Counted from the first letter of the stretch, positions 1 to 9,353 are shown. The stretch: 64,000 bases of DNA from Caldimonas caldifontis (GCF_002930615.1 NZ_PSNX01000002.1:280069-344068), one strand, 5' to 3'. Translations and numbers: made by a program. The notes: generated from the letters alone by a model not told the origin.

Positions 1-263
1 CTCGCGGCATCGCCTGCAGCCACGGCGGCGGTGTTCGATGCTTCGGCGCTGAGAAAGGCATTGTGGGCGCGCTGCACCGTGGAGATGTTCACGCCCTTGC
101 CGAAGAAGCCCGCCCCGGTGAACTGCCCCCCCGCGGTTTCAAGCTGCACCGTCTGGCGCGAATAGCCCGGCGTGTTGGCGTTGGAAATGTTGTTCGCCGT
201 GGTGTTGAGCTGTGCCTGCGCGGCGAACATCGTGCGCGTGCCCAGGCTGATGAGTCCGCTCAT
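1..263 (-). CDS. flgK: FlgK, flagellar hook-associated protein 1 (N-terminal part, cut by window edge)
   Basis: Only the first 87 codons are present; the rest lies beyond base 1. The translation begins MSGLISLGTRTMFAAQAQL and continues with the NNISNANTPGYSRQ signature shared by flagellar rod, hook and hook-associated proteins. FlgK forms the first junction zone between hook and filament and is exported by the flagellar type III system. It follows flgJ by 9 bases on the same strand, so it is the distal part of the flgB-to-flgK operon seen here. The start is the ATG at 263, where homology begins. Confidence 0.93.
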   Translation of the reverse strand, partial: MSGLISLGTRTMFAAQAQLNTTANNISNANTPGYSRQTVQLETAGGQFTGAGFFGKGVNISTVQRAHNAFLSAEASNTAAVAAGDAA

Positions 264-272
264 GAGGGGTCC

Positions 273-1139
273 TTAACTGGTGGCGCGCTGCAGCCGCAAG
301 GTGGTGTTGATGACCCGCGTGAGCTTGTCGGCGTAGGCGGGGTCGGTGGCATAGCCGGCGTCCTGCAGACCCTGCGCGAAGCCCTGCGCGGTGTGGCCCT
401 GCTCGATGACACGGGCATAGCGCTGGTTGTTCTTGATCAGGCGCGCATAGTCGCGGTAGGCCTCCTGCAGCGAGTCATAGGCGCGGAACTTCTGCACCAT
501 CTTGCGCGGCTGGCCGTTCACGTATTCGGTGGTGGTCACCTCGGCAACCTTGCCCTGCCACCCGCCCGTGGCCTTGATGCCGAAGACGTTGTGCGACGAG
601 GTTCCGTCGGCATTCCTGATCTCGCGGCGGCCCCAGCCCGATTCGTGGGCCGCCTGGGCCAGGATGAAGTGCTCGGGGATGCCGGTCTCGCGGGAGGCGA
701 TCTGCGCCGCATCCCAGTGCTCGCGCAGGAACTCGCCCTGGGGTCCGGCCACCCGCGGGGCGGCCAGGGCCGTGGGCAGGGGGCGGGAGGCCACCGGGCC
801 CGGCGCGGATGGCCTCACCGGGGTGCTGGAGAGCCCCATGTTGCGCTCGAGCTGGCGCGCGATCATGTCGGCCAGGCCGCCGGGCAGGCCCGCCAGCGTG
901 GTCGCGTATTGCTGGTCGAGCAGGTCGGTGCCCATGTCGGAGCCGGCGTTGTCGGTGAAGCCGGACTTCATCGTCGTGGCGCGCATGCTCTTGATGAGTT
1001 CCTGCATGAACACCGCCTCGAACTGGCGCGCGGCTTCCTTGACCGCCGCGCGCGGGTCCTGGCTGGCGCGCGCGCGCAGCGTGTCCAGCGACTTCACATC
1101 GCCGGACAGGCCGTGCTGCAACGCCAGGGGGCTGTTCAT
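273..1139 (-). CDS. flgJ: FlgJ, rod-capping protein with peptidoglycan hydrolase domain
   Basis: 288 residues, the usual length for the two-domain form. Residues about 1-110 are the rod-scaffold domain (AARQFEAVFMQELIKSMR). Residues about 140-288 are a glucosaminidase-type domain with the expected acidic residue in AAHESGWG. The protein caps the growing rod in the periplasm and opens the murein so the rod can pass. Its ATG shares one base with the flgI stop (TGATG), so translation is probably coupled. The enzymatic domain is fused here as in beta- and gammaproteobacteria, whereas several other groups encode it separately. Confidence 0.95.
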   Translation of the reverse strand: MNSPLALQHGLSGDVKSLDTLRARASQDPRAAVKEAARQFEAVFMQELIKSMRATTMKSGFTDNAGSDMGTDLLDQQYATTLAGLPGGLADMIARQLERNMGLSSTPVRPSAPGPVASRPLPTALAAPRVAGPQGEFLREHWDAAQIASRETGIPEHFILAQAAHESGWGRREIRNADGTSSHNVFGIKATGGWQGKVAEVTTTEYVNGQPRKMVQKFRAYDSLQEAYRDYARLIKNNQRYARVIEQGHTAQGFAQGLQDAGYATDPAYADKLTRVINTTLRLQRATS

Positions 1140-2272
1140 CAGATCACCTCGAGTTCGGCCTGCAAGGCGCCTGCGGCCTTCATGGCCTGCAGGATGGCCA
1201 GCAGGTCCATGGGCGTGGCCCCCAGGGAGTTGAGCGCACGCACGACGTCGGTAAGCTTGGTGCCGGCCGGCACCTCGATGAGCGAGCCGCCGTCCTGCCT
1301 GATCTGGATGTCGGCCTGCTCGGCCACCACCGTCTCGCCGCGCGAGAACGGAGCCGGCTGGCTGATGACGGGTGTGGAGCTGATGGTGACCGAGAGATTG
1401 CCGTGGGCCACTGCGGCCGGCAGCAAGGTCACGGCCTGGTTCATCACGATGGAGCCGGTGCGGGCATTGAGCACGACCTTGGCCGCCGGTGCGGCGCCCT
1501 GCACGGGGAGGTTCTCGATATCGGCCAGGAAAGCCACGCGCTCGCCGGGCGACTGGGGCGCGCGCACGCGCACGGTGCGTCCATCCATGGCCTCGGCCAC
1601 CCCTTCACCCTTGGCGCGGTTGATGGCCTGGGCGACCTGGCGCGCCGTGTGGAAATCGGCCGCATTCAGGTCGAGCTGCAGGAACTCGCCCTGGTGCAGG
1701 GGCGTGGGCACACTGCGTTCGACCGTCGCCCCGGCAGGGATGCGCCCGGCGCTCAGGTGGTTGACCTGAACTTTGCTGCCGCCGGCCGACGCTCCAGCCC
1801 CCCCGACGATGAGGTTGCCCTGCGCCAGCGCGTAGATGTTGCCGTCGGCCCCTTTGAGCGGCGTGGCGATCAGCATGCCGCCGCGCAGTGACTTGGCGTT
1901 GCCAAGCGATGCCACGTTGACGTCGATGGCCTGCCCGGGCTGCGCGAATGCCGGGAGCTGGGCCGTGACCATCACGGCCGCCACGTTCTTGAGCTGCATG
2001 TTGACGCCCGGCGGGACGGTCACGCCCATCTGCTGGAGCATCGCGGCGATGCTCTGGGCGGTGAAGGGGGTCTGGGTGGTCTGGTCGCCGGTGCCATCCA
2101 GGCCCACGACAAGACCGTAGCCGATGAGCTGGTTGGGACGTACCCCCTGCACGGAGGCGACTTCCTTGATACGCTGCGCCTGGGCCGGCAGGGGCCACCA
2201 CAAGGCGGTGCTGGCCGCCAGGGCGGCCAGCGCGATCGCCATGCGCAGGAATCGGTCAGAGGGGGTGTTCAT
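1139..2272 (-). CDS. flgI: FlgI, flagellar P-ring protein
   Basis: 377 residues with a classical signal peptide (hydrophobic stretch about residues 10-30, likely cleavage after AQA near 32). The mature protein starts [20 protein letters not shown], characteristic of the P-ring subunit, and [17 protein letters not shown] follows. FlgI is exported by Sec and polymerises around the rod in the peptidoglycan layer with help from the chaperone FlgA, which is encoded divergently at 7681. It lies between flgH (41 bases upstream) and flgJ (overlap of one base). Confidence 0.96.
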   Translation of the reverse strand: MNTPSDRFLRMAIALAALAASTALWWPLPAQAQRIKEVASVQGVRPNQLIGYGLVVGLDGTGDQTTQTPFTAQSIAAMLQQMGVTVPPGVNMQLKNVAAVMVTAQLPAFAQPGQAIDVNVASLGNAKSLRGGMLIATPLKGADGNIYALAQGNLIVGGAGASAGGSKVQVNHLSAGRIPAGATVERSVPTPLHQGEFLQLDLNAADFHTARQVAQAINRAKGEGVAEAMDGRTVRVRAPQSPGERVAFLADIENLPVQGAAPAAKVVLNARTGSIVMNQAVTLLPAAVAHGNLSVTISSTPVISQPAPFSRGETVVAEQADIQIRQDGGSLIEVPAGTKLTDVVRALNSLGATPMDLLAILQAMKAAGALQAELEVI

Positions 2273-2313
2273 CGGCCAGTGTCCTCAAATCTTGAGGACA
2301 TTGTTGGCCGCGA

Positions 2314-2988
2314 TCAGAAGGGGAGAACGCTCAAAAAGAAGCGTGCGAGCCAGCCAATTCCCTGCGCTTCAGCCTGCTGGCCCCGGCCGCGGTAGTCGAT
2401 GCGCGCATCGGCGATCTGTGAGGAATTCACGACGTTGCCCGGCTGGATGGCACGCGGGTCCACCCGGCCCGTGAACCGCATCACTTCGACGTTCTGGTTC
2501 AGGCCGATCTGCTTTTCGCCACCGATGACGAGGTGGCCGTTGGGCAGCACCTCCAGCACGGTGGCGCTGATGGTGCCGGTGAAGTTGTTGGCTGCCTCGG
2601 TCCCCCCTTTGCCGGAGAAGCTGTTCTCGGAGCTGCCGCCGACGCTGGCGCGGCCGAAGGAGTTGGGGTTGATGCCGGGCAAGGCGGTCACGCCGCCGCT
2701 GATGCTGCCGCTCTTCTCCACCGTGGAAGCCGAGCGCTGGCTGGCCTGCACGCGCTCGACGATGTTCACGGTGAGGCTGTCGCCCACCAGGCGGGCGCGG
2801 TGATCCTCGAACAGCGGACGGTAGCTGGCCGTCTGGAACAGGCCGCCATTGTTGGCCGGGGCGTAGGCCACGGGCTGGGGCCGGGCCGTCATGGTGTCGG
2901 GCATCTCGACCTTGGGCGCCAGGGTCTGGCAACCGGTGAGCAGTCCAGTGGCCATCGCCAAGCCGCAGGAGATCAGGCGTCGCATCAT
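2314..2988 (-). CDS. flgH: FlgH, flagellar L-ring lipoprotein
   Basis: 224 residues. The N-terminus is a lipoprotein signal ending in the lipobox LLTGC, with Cys20 as the lipidation site. The body matches FlgH, including SLYEDHRARLVGDSLTVNI-type and EVLPNGHLVIGGEK-type segments (here FEDHRARLVGDSLTV and VLEVLPNGHLVIGGEKQI). FlgH forms the ring around the distal rod in the outer membrane. Two consecutive ATGs (2988 and 2985) are possible starts; the upstream one is kept. It sits 18 bases downstream of flgG. Confidence 0.96.
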   Translation of the reverse strand: MMRRLISCGLAMATGLLTGCQTLAPKVEMPDTMTARPQPVAYAPANNGGLFQTASYRPLFEDHRARLVGDSLTVNIVERVQASQRSASTVEKSGSISGGVTALPGINPNSFGRASVGGSSENSFSGKGGTEAANNFTGTISATVLEVLPNGHLVIGGEKQIGLNQNVEVMRFTGRVDPRAIQPGNVVNSSQIADARIDYRGRGQQAEAQGIGWLARFFLSVLPF

Positions 2989-3006
2989 GGGTCCTTGCAG
3001 GCAGGA

Positions 3007-3789
3007 TCAGAGCTGCGCCAGGCGCTGCAGCATCTGGTCGGAGGTCTGGATGGCCTTGGAGTTGAGCTCGTAGGCCCGCTGGGTCTGGATCATGCCGATG
3101 AGCTCCTCCACCACGTTGACGTTGGAGGTTTCGAGAAAGCCCTGCTGCAGCGTACCCAGGCCTTCGTTGCCCGGCACGCCCGCGGCCGGTGCGCCCGAGG
3201 CGGCCGTCTCGACGTAAAGGTTCTGTCCGCGCGGCTCCAGACCGCCCGGGTTGACGAAGCTCACCAATTGCAGCGTGCCCAGCTGCACGGGCTGGGCCGA
3301 GCCGGGCACGACGGCGGTGACCACGCCACCGGCGCCGATCGTGACCGTGCTGGTGTTGGGCGGGATCGTGATGCCCGGCGCCACCAGGAAGCCGTTGTTG
3401 GTGACCAGCTGGCCGTTGGCATCCGTCTTGAACGAGCCGTCGCGGGTGTAGGCGGACGTGCCGTCCGGCAGCTGGATCTCGAAGAAGCCATTGCCATTGA
3501 TCGCCACATCCAGCGGGTTGGTGGACTGCTGCAGGCTGCCCTGGGCGAAGCTGCGCGCGGTGGCCACGGCACGCGTGCCCAGGCCCACCTGCAGCCCGGT
3601 GGGCAACTGGGCCTGTTCGGCGGTGTTGGCGCCGCTCTGGCGCAGGTTCTGGTAGATCAGGTCCTCGAACTGCGCGTTGGAGCGCTTGTAGCCGGTGGTG
3701 GCCACGTTGGCGAGGTTGTTCGAGACATGGTCCAGCTGAACTTGCTGGGCTTCCATGCCGGTCTTGGAAATCCACAGGGAACGCATCAT
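3007..3789 (-). CDS. flgG: FlgG, distal rod protein
   Basis: 260 residues, the standard FlgG length. The N-terminus ([21 protein letters not shown], then [16 protein letters not shown]) is the family rod signature, and the C-terminus has [20 protein letters not shown] and ends in [11 protein letters not shown]. These terminal helices pack into the coiled-coil core of the distal rod, the drive shaft crossing the peptidoglycan and outer membrane. It follows flgF by 14 bases in the flgB-to-flgK operon. The strong conservation leaves no serious alternative. Confidence 0.97.
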   Translation of the reverse strand: MMRSLWISKTGMEAQQVQLDHVSNNLANVATTGYKRSNAQFEDLIYQNLRQSGANTAEQAQLPTGLQVGLGTRAVATARSFAQGSLQQSTNPLDVAINGNGFFEIQLPDGTSAYTRDGSFKTDANGQLVTNNGFLVAPGITIPPNTSTVTIGAGGVVTAVVPGSAQPVQLGTLQLVSFVNPGGLEPRGQNLYVETAASGAPAAGVPGNEGLGTLQQGFLETSNVNVVEELIGMIQTQRAYELNSKAIQTSDQMLQRLAQL

Positions 3790-3803
3790 GGCGAGGGGCT
3801 CCT

Positions 3804-4535
3804 TCAGGCGTTGGTCGACAGCAGCTTGGCCGACGCGTTTTCGTTCTGCTCCGCCGTCTTGAGCATCTTCATCTGATGCTCGAACTGGCGGGCGGCGGAG
3901 ATCATGGCCACCATGGTTTCGATGGCGCTCACGTTCGAGCCTTCCAGCGCCCCGTCCTGCAGGCGGGCATTGGGGTCGGCCGGCAGTTCCTCGCCGGCGG
4001 CGTCGCGGAACAATCCGTCGAGGCCGCGCTGCAGCGGGGCTTCTGGGGTGACCATCTTCAGGCGTGCGACGGGCACCGTCTGGCCGTCCGGGTTGCGTGC
4101 ACTGATCGTGCCGTCGGGGGCGATGCTGAGCTGGGCATTGGGCGGTGCCTGCACGGGGCCGCCATCACCGATCACCACGAGGCCGCCCTGGGTCATCAGC
4201 GTGCCGTCGGCCGCCACGGTGAGCGAGCCGGCACGGGTGTAGGCCTCGGTGCCGTCCAGGGCCTGGACCGCCAACCAGGCGTTGCCCTGCAGGGCCACGT
4301 CCAGCGCCCTGCCGGTGTGTTGCACCGGACCAGGAGCCGCGTCGTAGCCGGTGGTGGTTTCGAGCGCATAGACGCGGGTGCTGGCGCCATCGCCACGCAC
4401 CGGCACGGCCCGGAAGGCCTGCAGCTCGGCGCGAAAGCCGGTGGTGGACACGTTGGCCAGGTTGTGCGCGAGGACGTCCTGGCGCTGCATCGTGGCCTTG
4501 GCGCCAGACATGGCCAGGTAGATCATGCGGTCCAT
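3804..4535 (-). CDS. flgF: FlgF, proximal rod protein
   Basis: 243 residues. It starts [19 protein letters not shown] and carries [17 protein letters not shown], the rod-protein signature in the form typical of FlgF. The C-terminus [21 protein letters not shown] and the tail MLKTAEQNE are also FlgF-like and differ from the FlgG end. FlgF forms part of the proximal rod with FlgB and FlgC. It lies between flgE and flgG with short gaps, and order and strand fit a single transcript. Confidence 0.95.
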   Translation of the reverse strand: MDRMIYLAMSGAKATMQRQDVLAHNLANVSTTGFRAELQAFRAVPVRGDGASTRVYALETTTGYDAAPGPVQHTGRALDVALQGNAWLAVQALDGTEAYTRAGSLTVAADGTLMTQGGLVVIGDGGPVQAPPNAQLSIAPDGTISARNPDGQTVPVARLKMVTPEAPLQRGLDGLFRDAAGEELPADPNARLQDGALEGSNVSAIETMVAMISAARQFEHQMKMLKTAEQNENASAKLLSTNA

Positions 4536-4564
4536 GGAAGCTCCTGCGTCTCAGGCGTGGGGGA

Positions 4565-5920
4565 TCAGCGCAGGCTCACGAGCGTCTGCAGCACCTGGTC
4601 CTGGGTGCGGATGGTCTGGGCGTTGGCCTGGTAGGCGCGCTGGGCGGTGATCATGTTCACCAGCTCGGCGGTGAGGTCCACGTTCGATTCTTCCAGGGCA
4701 CCGGCTTGCAGCACCCCCATGTTCCCCGAGCCCGGGGTGCTGACGGTCGGGTCGCCGGAGGCATAGGTGGCGGCCCAGATGTTGCCGCCCAGGGGTTGCA
4801 GGCCCTGCGGGTTGCGGAAGGTGGCCAGTTCGATCTGGCCGGCCGGGCGCGACTGGCCGTTGGAGAAGCGCGCCATGATGACGCCGCTGTTGTCGATGCT
4901 CACACCCACGAGCTGCCCGGCGGCAAAACCGTTCTGCGTGAGGTCGGTCACGCCGAAGGTCGTGCCGTACTGCGTGGAGTTGCCCATGTTGAGCTGGATG
5001 CCGGCGATGGGCAGCGTGGAGCTGCCGTCCGGACGCACCGTGGCGGGCACGTCGATGGGGATGCGCCCATCGAGCGACGTGCCGCCGCCACCCATGTAGT
5101 AGGCGATGGAGCCGCCACCGCCCGCCGTGGGGTTGCCGCCCGAGGTGGGCGGGTAGTTGATGGTGGCCACCGGCATCGCGTCGCCAGCGCCGTTGGTCAT
5201 CAGCGAATTGCCATTCGCCGTGGCGTACACGTCCCAGGTGTTGGCAGCCGTTTTCTGGAAGTAGTAGGTGACCGCCACATCCTGGCCCATTGCGTCGAAC
5301 AACGTCACCGAGGTGGCATTGTTGAAGGTGGTGGGGTCGTTGAAATTGATGCCTCCGGTGGCCGGCACCGTGATGGCCGAGCGCGAGTCGAGGTTGAACT
5401 CCAGGTCGATGCCGGTGGTGGCCTGCGGGTTGATGCCGGCCGTGGGCAGCTGGATGGGGCGCGCCTGCTGCGGTGCGATCACGCCGTTGGCATCGGCCAC
5501 GTAGCCCAGCAGCACCTGCTTCTGGTTGTTCTCGATGTAGCCGTTGCGGTTGACCTTGAACTGGCCGTTGCGGGTGTACATGGGCGGGCCGTCCATCGTG
5601 GGCGCGGTATTGGGCGCCGCGTTGGGGTCTCTCGCCACATCGGCCACCTGGAAGAAGCCGGCGCCGTTGATGGCCAGGTCCAGCGGGTTCTCGGTGGTGG
5701 TGATGTTGCCCTGCGTGAACTGCTGGGCCACGGCGGCCAGGTTCACGCCGATGCCGATGTTGTTCGCGCCGGTGCCGTTCATCGCGGCGGCATACATGTC
5801 GGCGAACTCTGCACGCGAGGACTTGGCCCCGAAGGTGCCCGCGTTGGCGACGTTGTTGCCGATCACATCCAGGTTCTTGCTGGAGGCGTTCAGACCGGAA
5901 AGACCTTGCTGGAAGCCCAT
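4565..5920 (-). CDS. flgE: FlgE, flagellar hook protein
   Basis: 451 residues from the ATG at 5920, which begins MGFQQGLSGLNASSKNLDVIGNNVANAGTFGAK when read through its rod/hook signature; the open frame continues 35 codons upstream without homology, so the internal ATG is chosen. The C-terminus reads SNVDLTAELVNMITAQRAYQ and ends QVLQTLVSLR, the polymerisation helix. The central, variable domain is rich in Gly, Asn and Thr, as expected for a hook surface domain. FlgE is assembled under the FlgD cap and is encoded directly after flgD. Confidence 0.96.
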   Translation of the reverse strand: MGFQQGLSGLNASSKNLDVIGNNVANAGTFGAKSSRAEFADMYAAAMNGTGANNIGIGVNLAAVAQQFTQGNITTTENPLDLAINGAGFFQVADVARDPNAAPNTAPTMDGPPMYTRNGQFKVNRNGYIENNQKQVLLGYVADANGVIAPQQARPIQLPTAGINPQATTGIDLEFNLDSRSAITVPATGGINFNDPTTFNNATSVTLFDAMGQDVAVTYYFQKTAANTWDVYATANGNSLMTNGAGDAMPVATINYPPTSGGNPTAGGGGSIAYYMGGGGTSLDGRIPIDVPATVRPDGSSTLPIAGIQLNMGNSTQYGTTFGVTDLTQNGFAAGQLVGVSIDNSGVIMARFSNGQSRPAGQIELATFRNPQGLQPLGGNIWAATYASGDPTVSTPGSGNMGVLQAGALEESNVDLTAELVNMITAQRAYQANAQTIRTQDQVLQTLVSLR

Positions 5921-5957
5921 GGTGCGGTGTCCTTGTGCGTGAGGAAATGGAAGCGCT

Positions 5958-6605
5958 TCAGTGGTAGACGACGGCCGCGACCTTGTTGTAGGCCACGGTC
6001 TTGCCGCTGAAGAGGTCGAGTTCAAGGCCGTTGGCCGTGGTGCTGATGGCGCCGACGGTCTCGCGGGCGAAGGTGTCGGCGGGGATCTCGGTCTTGCCCG
6101 AAGAGGCCGTGACCTTGAACTTCACCTGCGAGAGATCGGTGCCCCCTTCGGGCGCCCAGAAGAAGTGATGCCGGCCCTTGCCCATCGCCCCCAGGCTGAG
6201 GCGGTCGATCACCTGGCCCGAGGCATCGGTGATCTCGACGTTGACCAGGTCGGCGTCGCCGTGCAGCTCAAAGGCCGCGCGGCCCTCGCCTTCGACCACG
6301 TTCATGTGGTTGCCCGAGACCAGCACGTCGCGCCCGATCAGGGCCGCGCCCTGCAGGGCCTGCGCCTGGTTGAATGAATAAGACATCATCTCCAGGCTGC
6401 CGTTGAGCTTCTCGATGCCGGTCACGGTCTGGATCTGCGCCATCTGACTGGTGACCTGGGCGTTGTCCAGCGGGTTGAGCGGATCCTGGTTCTGCATCTG
6501 CGCCACGAGCAGCTTCAGGAAGCGATCCTGTGCGCCGATCTCGTTCTTGGTGGAGATGCCGTTGGCCGTGTTGGTGCCGCTACCGTTGATGCTGGCAAGG
6601 TTCAT
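5958..6605 (-). CDS. flgD: FlgD, hook-capping scaffold protein
   Basis: 215 residues. The signature FLKLLVAQMQNQDPLNPLDNAQVTSQMAQIQTVTGIEKL identifies the family (quoted here in two pieces: FLKLLVAQMQNQDPLNPLDN, then AQVTSQMAQIQTVTGIEKL). The C-terminal half (VNVEITDASGQVIDRLSLG, HHFFWAPEGG) is the FlgD Ig-like/Tudor-like domain. FlgD caps the growing hook and is discarded afterwards. It lies between flgC and flgE, 37 and 23 bases away. Confidence 0.95.
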   Translation of the reverse strand: MNLASINGSGTNTANGISTKNEIGAQDRFLKLLVAQMQNQDPLNPLDNAQVTSQMAQIQTVTGIEKLNGSLEMMSYSFNQAQALQGAALIGRDVLVSGNHMNVVEGEGRAAFELHGDADLVNVEITDASGQVIDRLSLGAMGKGRHHFFWAPEGGTDLSQVKFKVTASSGKTEIPADTFARETVGAISTTANGLELDLFSGKTVAYNKVAAVVYH

Positions 6606-6628
6606 GATCTGCCTTCACAAAGCCGGGC

Positions 6629-7045
6629 TCACTGGCCCATCTGCAGGGTCTTGAGCAGCAGGCTCTTGGCCGTGTTCATGACCTCGACGTTGTTCTGATA
6701 CGAACGCGAGGCAGAGATCATGTTGACCATCTCCTCCACCGCGTTCACGTTGCTGTAGGTCACATAGCCCTCGCCATCGGCCTGCGGGTGTGCCGGATCG
6801 TGGACCCGACGCCCGGGGGTCTGGTCTTCGGTGACCTGGGCCACCTTCACGCCGGCGGCCGAGGCATCGCCCGACTGGGCGCCCATCAGCACGGTCTGGA
6901 ACACCACCTGGCGCGCCTTGTAGGCCTGGCCGTCGGGGCCGGCCACGGTGTCGGCGTTGGCCAGGTTGCTGGCCACGGTGTTCAGCCGCTGCGACTGCGC
7001 GCTGACCGCGCTGCCGGAGATGTTGAAGATGTTGAACATCGACAT
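6629..7045 (-). CDS. flgC: FlgC, proximal rod protein
   Basis: 138 residues from the ATG at 7045. The open frame extends further upstream over flgB, but the homology starts at [20 protein letters not shown], with [16 protein letters not shown] after it. A purine-rich ribosome-binding site (AGGGAGAG) lies a few bases upstream of this ATG. The C-terminus [20 protein letters not shown] is FlgC-like. FlgC builds the proximal rod with FlgB and FlgF. It follows flgB by 11 bases. Confidence 0.95.
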   Translation of the reverse strand: MSMFNIFNISGSAVSAQSQRLNTVASNLANADTVAGPDGQAYKARQVVFQTVLMGAQSGDASAAGVKVAQVTEDQTPGRRVHDPAHPQADGEGYVTYSNVNAVEEMVNMISASRSYQNNVEVMNTAKSLLLKTLQMGQ

Positions 7046-7056
7046 GGGGCTCTCCC

Positions 7057-7479
7057 TCACTGTCCGGTGATGGCGCTGAGCATGGTGCGCACGCTGCCGT
7101 TGATGAAGCGCAGCGTGGCCTCGTAGCGCACGGCGTTGTCGGCGAAGTTCGCGCGTTCGCGGTCCATGTCCACGGTGTTGCTGTCCAGGTTGGTCTGCGC
7201 TGGCCGCGCGAAGTTGAGCGTGCTGGCCACGCGCACACCCGGCGCCGGACCGATGTGGCCGGCGTGGGTGGTGGCCACCACACGAGGCGCATGCGACGCA
7301 GCCGCCCCGCCCTGTCCGGCCGTGGCCTGCTTGAGCGCGGCGGCGAAGTCCATGTCGCGCGCCACATAGCCCGGCGTGTCGGCATTGGCGATGTTGCTGG
7401 CGATCACGCGCTGGCGCTCGGCCCGCAGCACCAGGGCTTCGGACTGGAAATTCAGCGATTGGGTGAGTCGGTCGAACAT
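7057..7479 (-). CDS. flgB: FlgB, proximal rod protein
   Basis: 140 residues from the ATG at 7479, preceded by AGGA at a suitable distance; the longer open frame upstream has no homology. It begins [20 protein letters not shown] and carries [19 protein letters not shown], the FlgB form of the rod signature. The C-terminus [19 protein letters not shown] is typical. FlgB is the most basal rod subunit. This is the first gene of the minus-strand operon; the 201-base gap to divergent flgA holds a candidate FlhDC site. Confidence 0.95.
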   Translation of the reverse strand: MFDRLTQSLNFQSEALVLRAERQRVIASNIANADTPGYVARDMDFAAALKQATAGQGGAAASHAPRVVATTHAGHIGPAPGVRVASTLNFARPAQTNLDSNTVDMDRERANFADNAVRYEATLRFINGSVRTMLSAITGQ

Positions 7480-7593
7480 GGCGCCATTCCTGTGCGCCCA
7501 TGCGGGGCGCGGCGTCCGGCTCGGCAACCCGGTGGGGATGCAGGGCCGGCAGGTTGGAGGCCATTGTTCTGCCGGGGCCGGTCCAACATTAGC

Positions 7594-7625
7594 GGGAATA
7601 GCGGCCCAAAACGCGGCCAATTCCC
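7594..7625. promoter_or_regulatory. Candidate FlhDC-type operator between flgB and flgA
   Basis: An imperfect dyad, GGGAATAGCGGCC (7594-7606) facing GGCCAATTCCC (7615-7625), lies in the 201-base divergent gap. The GAATAGCG core resembles the AAATAGCG half-site described for enterobacterial FlhD4C2. The same core recurs upstream of flhB, fliL and, as GAATAATCG, fliE/fliF. Binding is inferred from pattern and from the presence of flhDC in this window. Confidence 0.45.
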
Positions 7626-7680
7626 TCCCCTGCCCGCCGTCTCTCCGGCCTACAGTGCAGCCCATCACACCTCACGCCCC

Positions 7681-8436
7681 ATGACCCACACTCGCCCGCC
7701 ATCGCTCCGCATCCCCCGCCGCCTGGCCGCGGCGGGCCTGCTCGCGTTGGCTGCGTGTGTCTGCCTGGGAGCGGCAGCCGCCGAGGTCGAGTTCGATCTG
7801 CAAGCCCATGTGCGCTCGATGGCACAGGCCCACCATCAGCAACTGTCAGCCGCCGCGGGCCAGCCCGCACCCCAGGCCACCCGCATCGAGGTGGAGGTGG
7901 GCGCGCTCGACAGCCGGGTGCGCCTGGCGCCGTGTGCACGCATGGAGCCCTACCTGCCCCCGGGCATGCAAGCCTGGGGCCGCACCCGCATCGGGGTGCG
8001 CTGCCTGGAAGGACCCACGCGCTGGAATGTCTTCCTGCCGGTGACGGTGCGCGTGTTCGGTCCCGTGGTGGTGGCTGTCAGCCCGCTGCCTGCCGGCACC
8101 GAGCTGCAGCCGTCCCTGCTCACGACCCGGGAGGCCGACTGGGCCGCCGAGCGCTCTCCCGTGGTCACCAACCCCGCAGAACTGGACGGTCGGATGCTGG
8201 CCCGCGCCCTGCACGCCGATCAGCCCTTGAGAGAAAGCCATCTGCGGCCGATACAGTGGTTTGCCAGCGGTGATACCGTGCGTGTCATTGCGCGCGGCAA
8301 AGGCTTTGCCGTGAGCAGCCAGGGCCGGGCGCTCACGCCCGGCCTGGCCGGCCGGACGGCCCGGGTGCGCACGGACAACGGTCGCATCGTCACCGGCGTG
8401 GCCCGTGCCGAAGGGGTGCTGGAGGTGAATTTGTGA
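7681..8436 (+). CDS. flgA: FlgA, P-ring assembly chaperone
   Basis: 251 residues from the ATG at 7681; the frame is open further upstream but an N-terminal signal peptide (basic start, then LAAAGLLALAACVCLGAAAA) begins here. The C-terminal SAF-type domain is recognisable: PLPAGTELQPSLLTTREADW, then LDGRMLARALHADQPLRESHL and GDTVRVIARGKGFAVSSQG. FlgA is periplasmic and helps FlgI assemble the P ring. It is divergent from flgB and precedes flgM, an arrangement common in this order. Confidence 0.94.
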   Translation: MTHTRPPSLRIPRRLAAAGLLALAACVCLGAAAAEVEFDLQAHVRSMAQAHHQQLSAAAGQPAPQATRIEVEVGALDSRVRLAPCARMEPYLPPGMQAWGRTRIGVRCLEGPTRWNVFLPVTVRVFGPVVVAVSPLPAGTELQPSLLTTREADWAAERSPVVTNPAELDGRMLARALHADQPLRESHLRPIQWFASGDTVRVIARGKGFAVSSQGRALTPGLAGRTARVRTDNGRIVTGVARAEGVLEVNL

Positions 8437-8464
8437 AAGAACGTAACATTTCCGGATGCCAGGC

Positions 8465-8491
8465 TCAAGTTGTCCGTCCAAAGGTCGATAA
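8465..8491 (+). promoter_or_regulatory. Sigma-28 (FliA) promoter for flgMN
   Basis: TCAA at 8465-8468, a 15-base spacer, then GTCGATAA at 8484-8491. This is close to the FliA consensus TAAA-N15-GCCGATAA. It ends 39 bases before the flgM ATG, so flgMN can be transcribed separately from flgA once FliA is free. Confidence 0.75.
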
Positions 8492-8530
8492 GCCGATCAT
8501 GTCGGACCGGACCCGGTCCAGGAGCAGGTC

Positions 8531-8833
8531 ATGAAGATCGTTCACACCCCAGACACCGCTGCCCTAGCCGCCGGCCAGGCCCGTCCTGCCGCGGCCGAGG
8601 CGCGCCCGACCGCCGCGGGCTCTCCGACGGCGGGTGCTTCCACCTCCAGCGAAAGTGCCACCGTGAAGCTGTCCAGCACCGCTGCCGGCCTCATGGCCAG
8701 CACGCCCGAATTCGACGCCGAGAAGGTGGCCGCGATCCGCCAGGCCATCGCCGACGGCACGTTCAAGCCCAACGCCGAGGCCATCGCCGACAAGCTCATC
8801 GCCAACGCCCAGGAACTGCTCCAGCGCCGCTGA
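8531..8833 (+). CDS. flgM: FlgM, anti-sigma-28 factor
   Basis: 100 residues, the usual small size. The N-terminal half is low complexity and Ala/Ser/Thr rich, as expected for the disordered export part. The C-terminal half VKLSSTAAGLMASTPEFDAE followed by KVAAIRQAIADGTFKPNAEAIADKL is the conserved FliA-binding region. FlgM holds FliA inactive until the hook is complete and it is exported. It has its own sigma-28 promoter, giving feedback, and flgN follows 49 bases downstream. Confidence 0.95.
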   Translation: MKIVHTPDTAALAAGQARPAAAEARPTAAGSPTAGASTSSESATVKLSSTAAGLMASTPEFDAEKVAAIRQAIADGTFKPNAEAIADKLIANAQELLQRR

Positions 8834-8882
8834 GCCGGCGGCTTTGCACCCTCGTTTCACCCGACACGGAACTCGCCCACCG

Positions 8883-9302
8883 ATGCGCGCGCACGCCCCT
8901 GCCCTCGTTGCACCGACCACCGACGCCACCCATCTCGAGCCCGCCGTGGCTGCCGTGGAGTCGCGTCTTCTCGCGCTCGGCGAGGCCCTGATGGCGCGCG
9001 ATGCAGCGGCCATGGAGCGTTGCGCCAGCGAACTCCACCGGGCGCTCACCGAGGCGGTGAACGGCTTCAGCCTGGCCGCCCGCAGCGGCGCAGCCGTCAA
9101 CCCGGCCTTGCGCCAGCGGCTCGTGCAGGCCACCGGGGCCGTGGCTGCGCAGCGCGAGAGCCTCTCGCGCGCCACCGCAGCGCTTGACCGCGCGATGGAC
9201 GTGCTGATGCCGCGCAGCCCCGAGGTGGTCTATCGGGGCGCGCCGGGTGCCTCGGCCTACGGCAATGCCGCACGCCACAGCCGGGGCTCCATCCACGCCT
9301 GA
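8883..9302 (+). CDS. flgN: FlgN, export chaperone for hook-associated proteins
   Basis: 139 residues from the ATG at 8883; a TTG 39 bases upstream would add 13 residues without homology. The protein is nearly all helical with alternating Leu/Ala patterns (VESRLLALGEALMARDAAAM, ELHRALTEAVNGFSLAARSG), as in FlgN, which binds FlgK and FlgL before export. Sequence conservation in this family is low, so the call rests on helix pattern, size and position directly after flgM. A strong terminator follows within 30 bases. Confidence 0.8.
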   Translation: MRAHAPALVAPTTDATHLEPAVAAVESRLLALGEALMARDAAAMERCASELHRALTEAVNGFSLAARSGAAVNPALRQRLVQATGAVAAQRESLSRATAALDRAMDVLMPRSPEVVYRGAPGASAYGNAARHSRGSIHA

Positions 9303-9327
9303 TCCCTGGAGCGGCACCGCAAACCTG

Positions 9328-9353
9328 ACGCCCCGCCCGCGCGGGGCGTTTTT
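9328..9353 (+). terminator. Rho-independent terminator after flgN
   Basis: Nine-base stem ACGCCCCGC (9328-9336) pairs with GCGGGGCGT (9341-9349), with a four-base loop followed by TTTTT. It ends the plus-strand flgA/flgM/flgN transcripts exactly where the converging synthetase gene stops. Confidence 0.85.
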
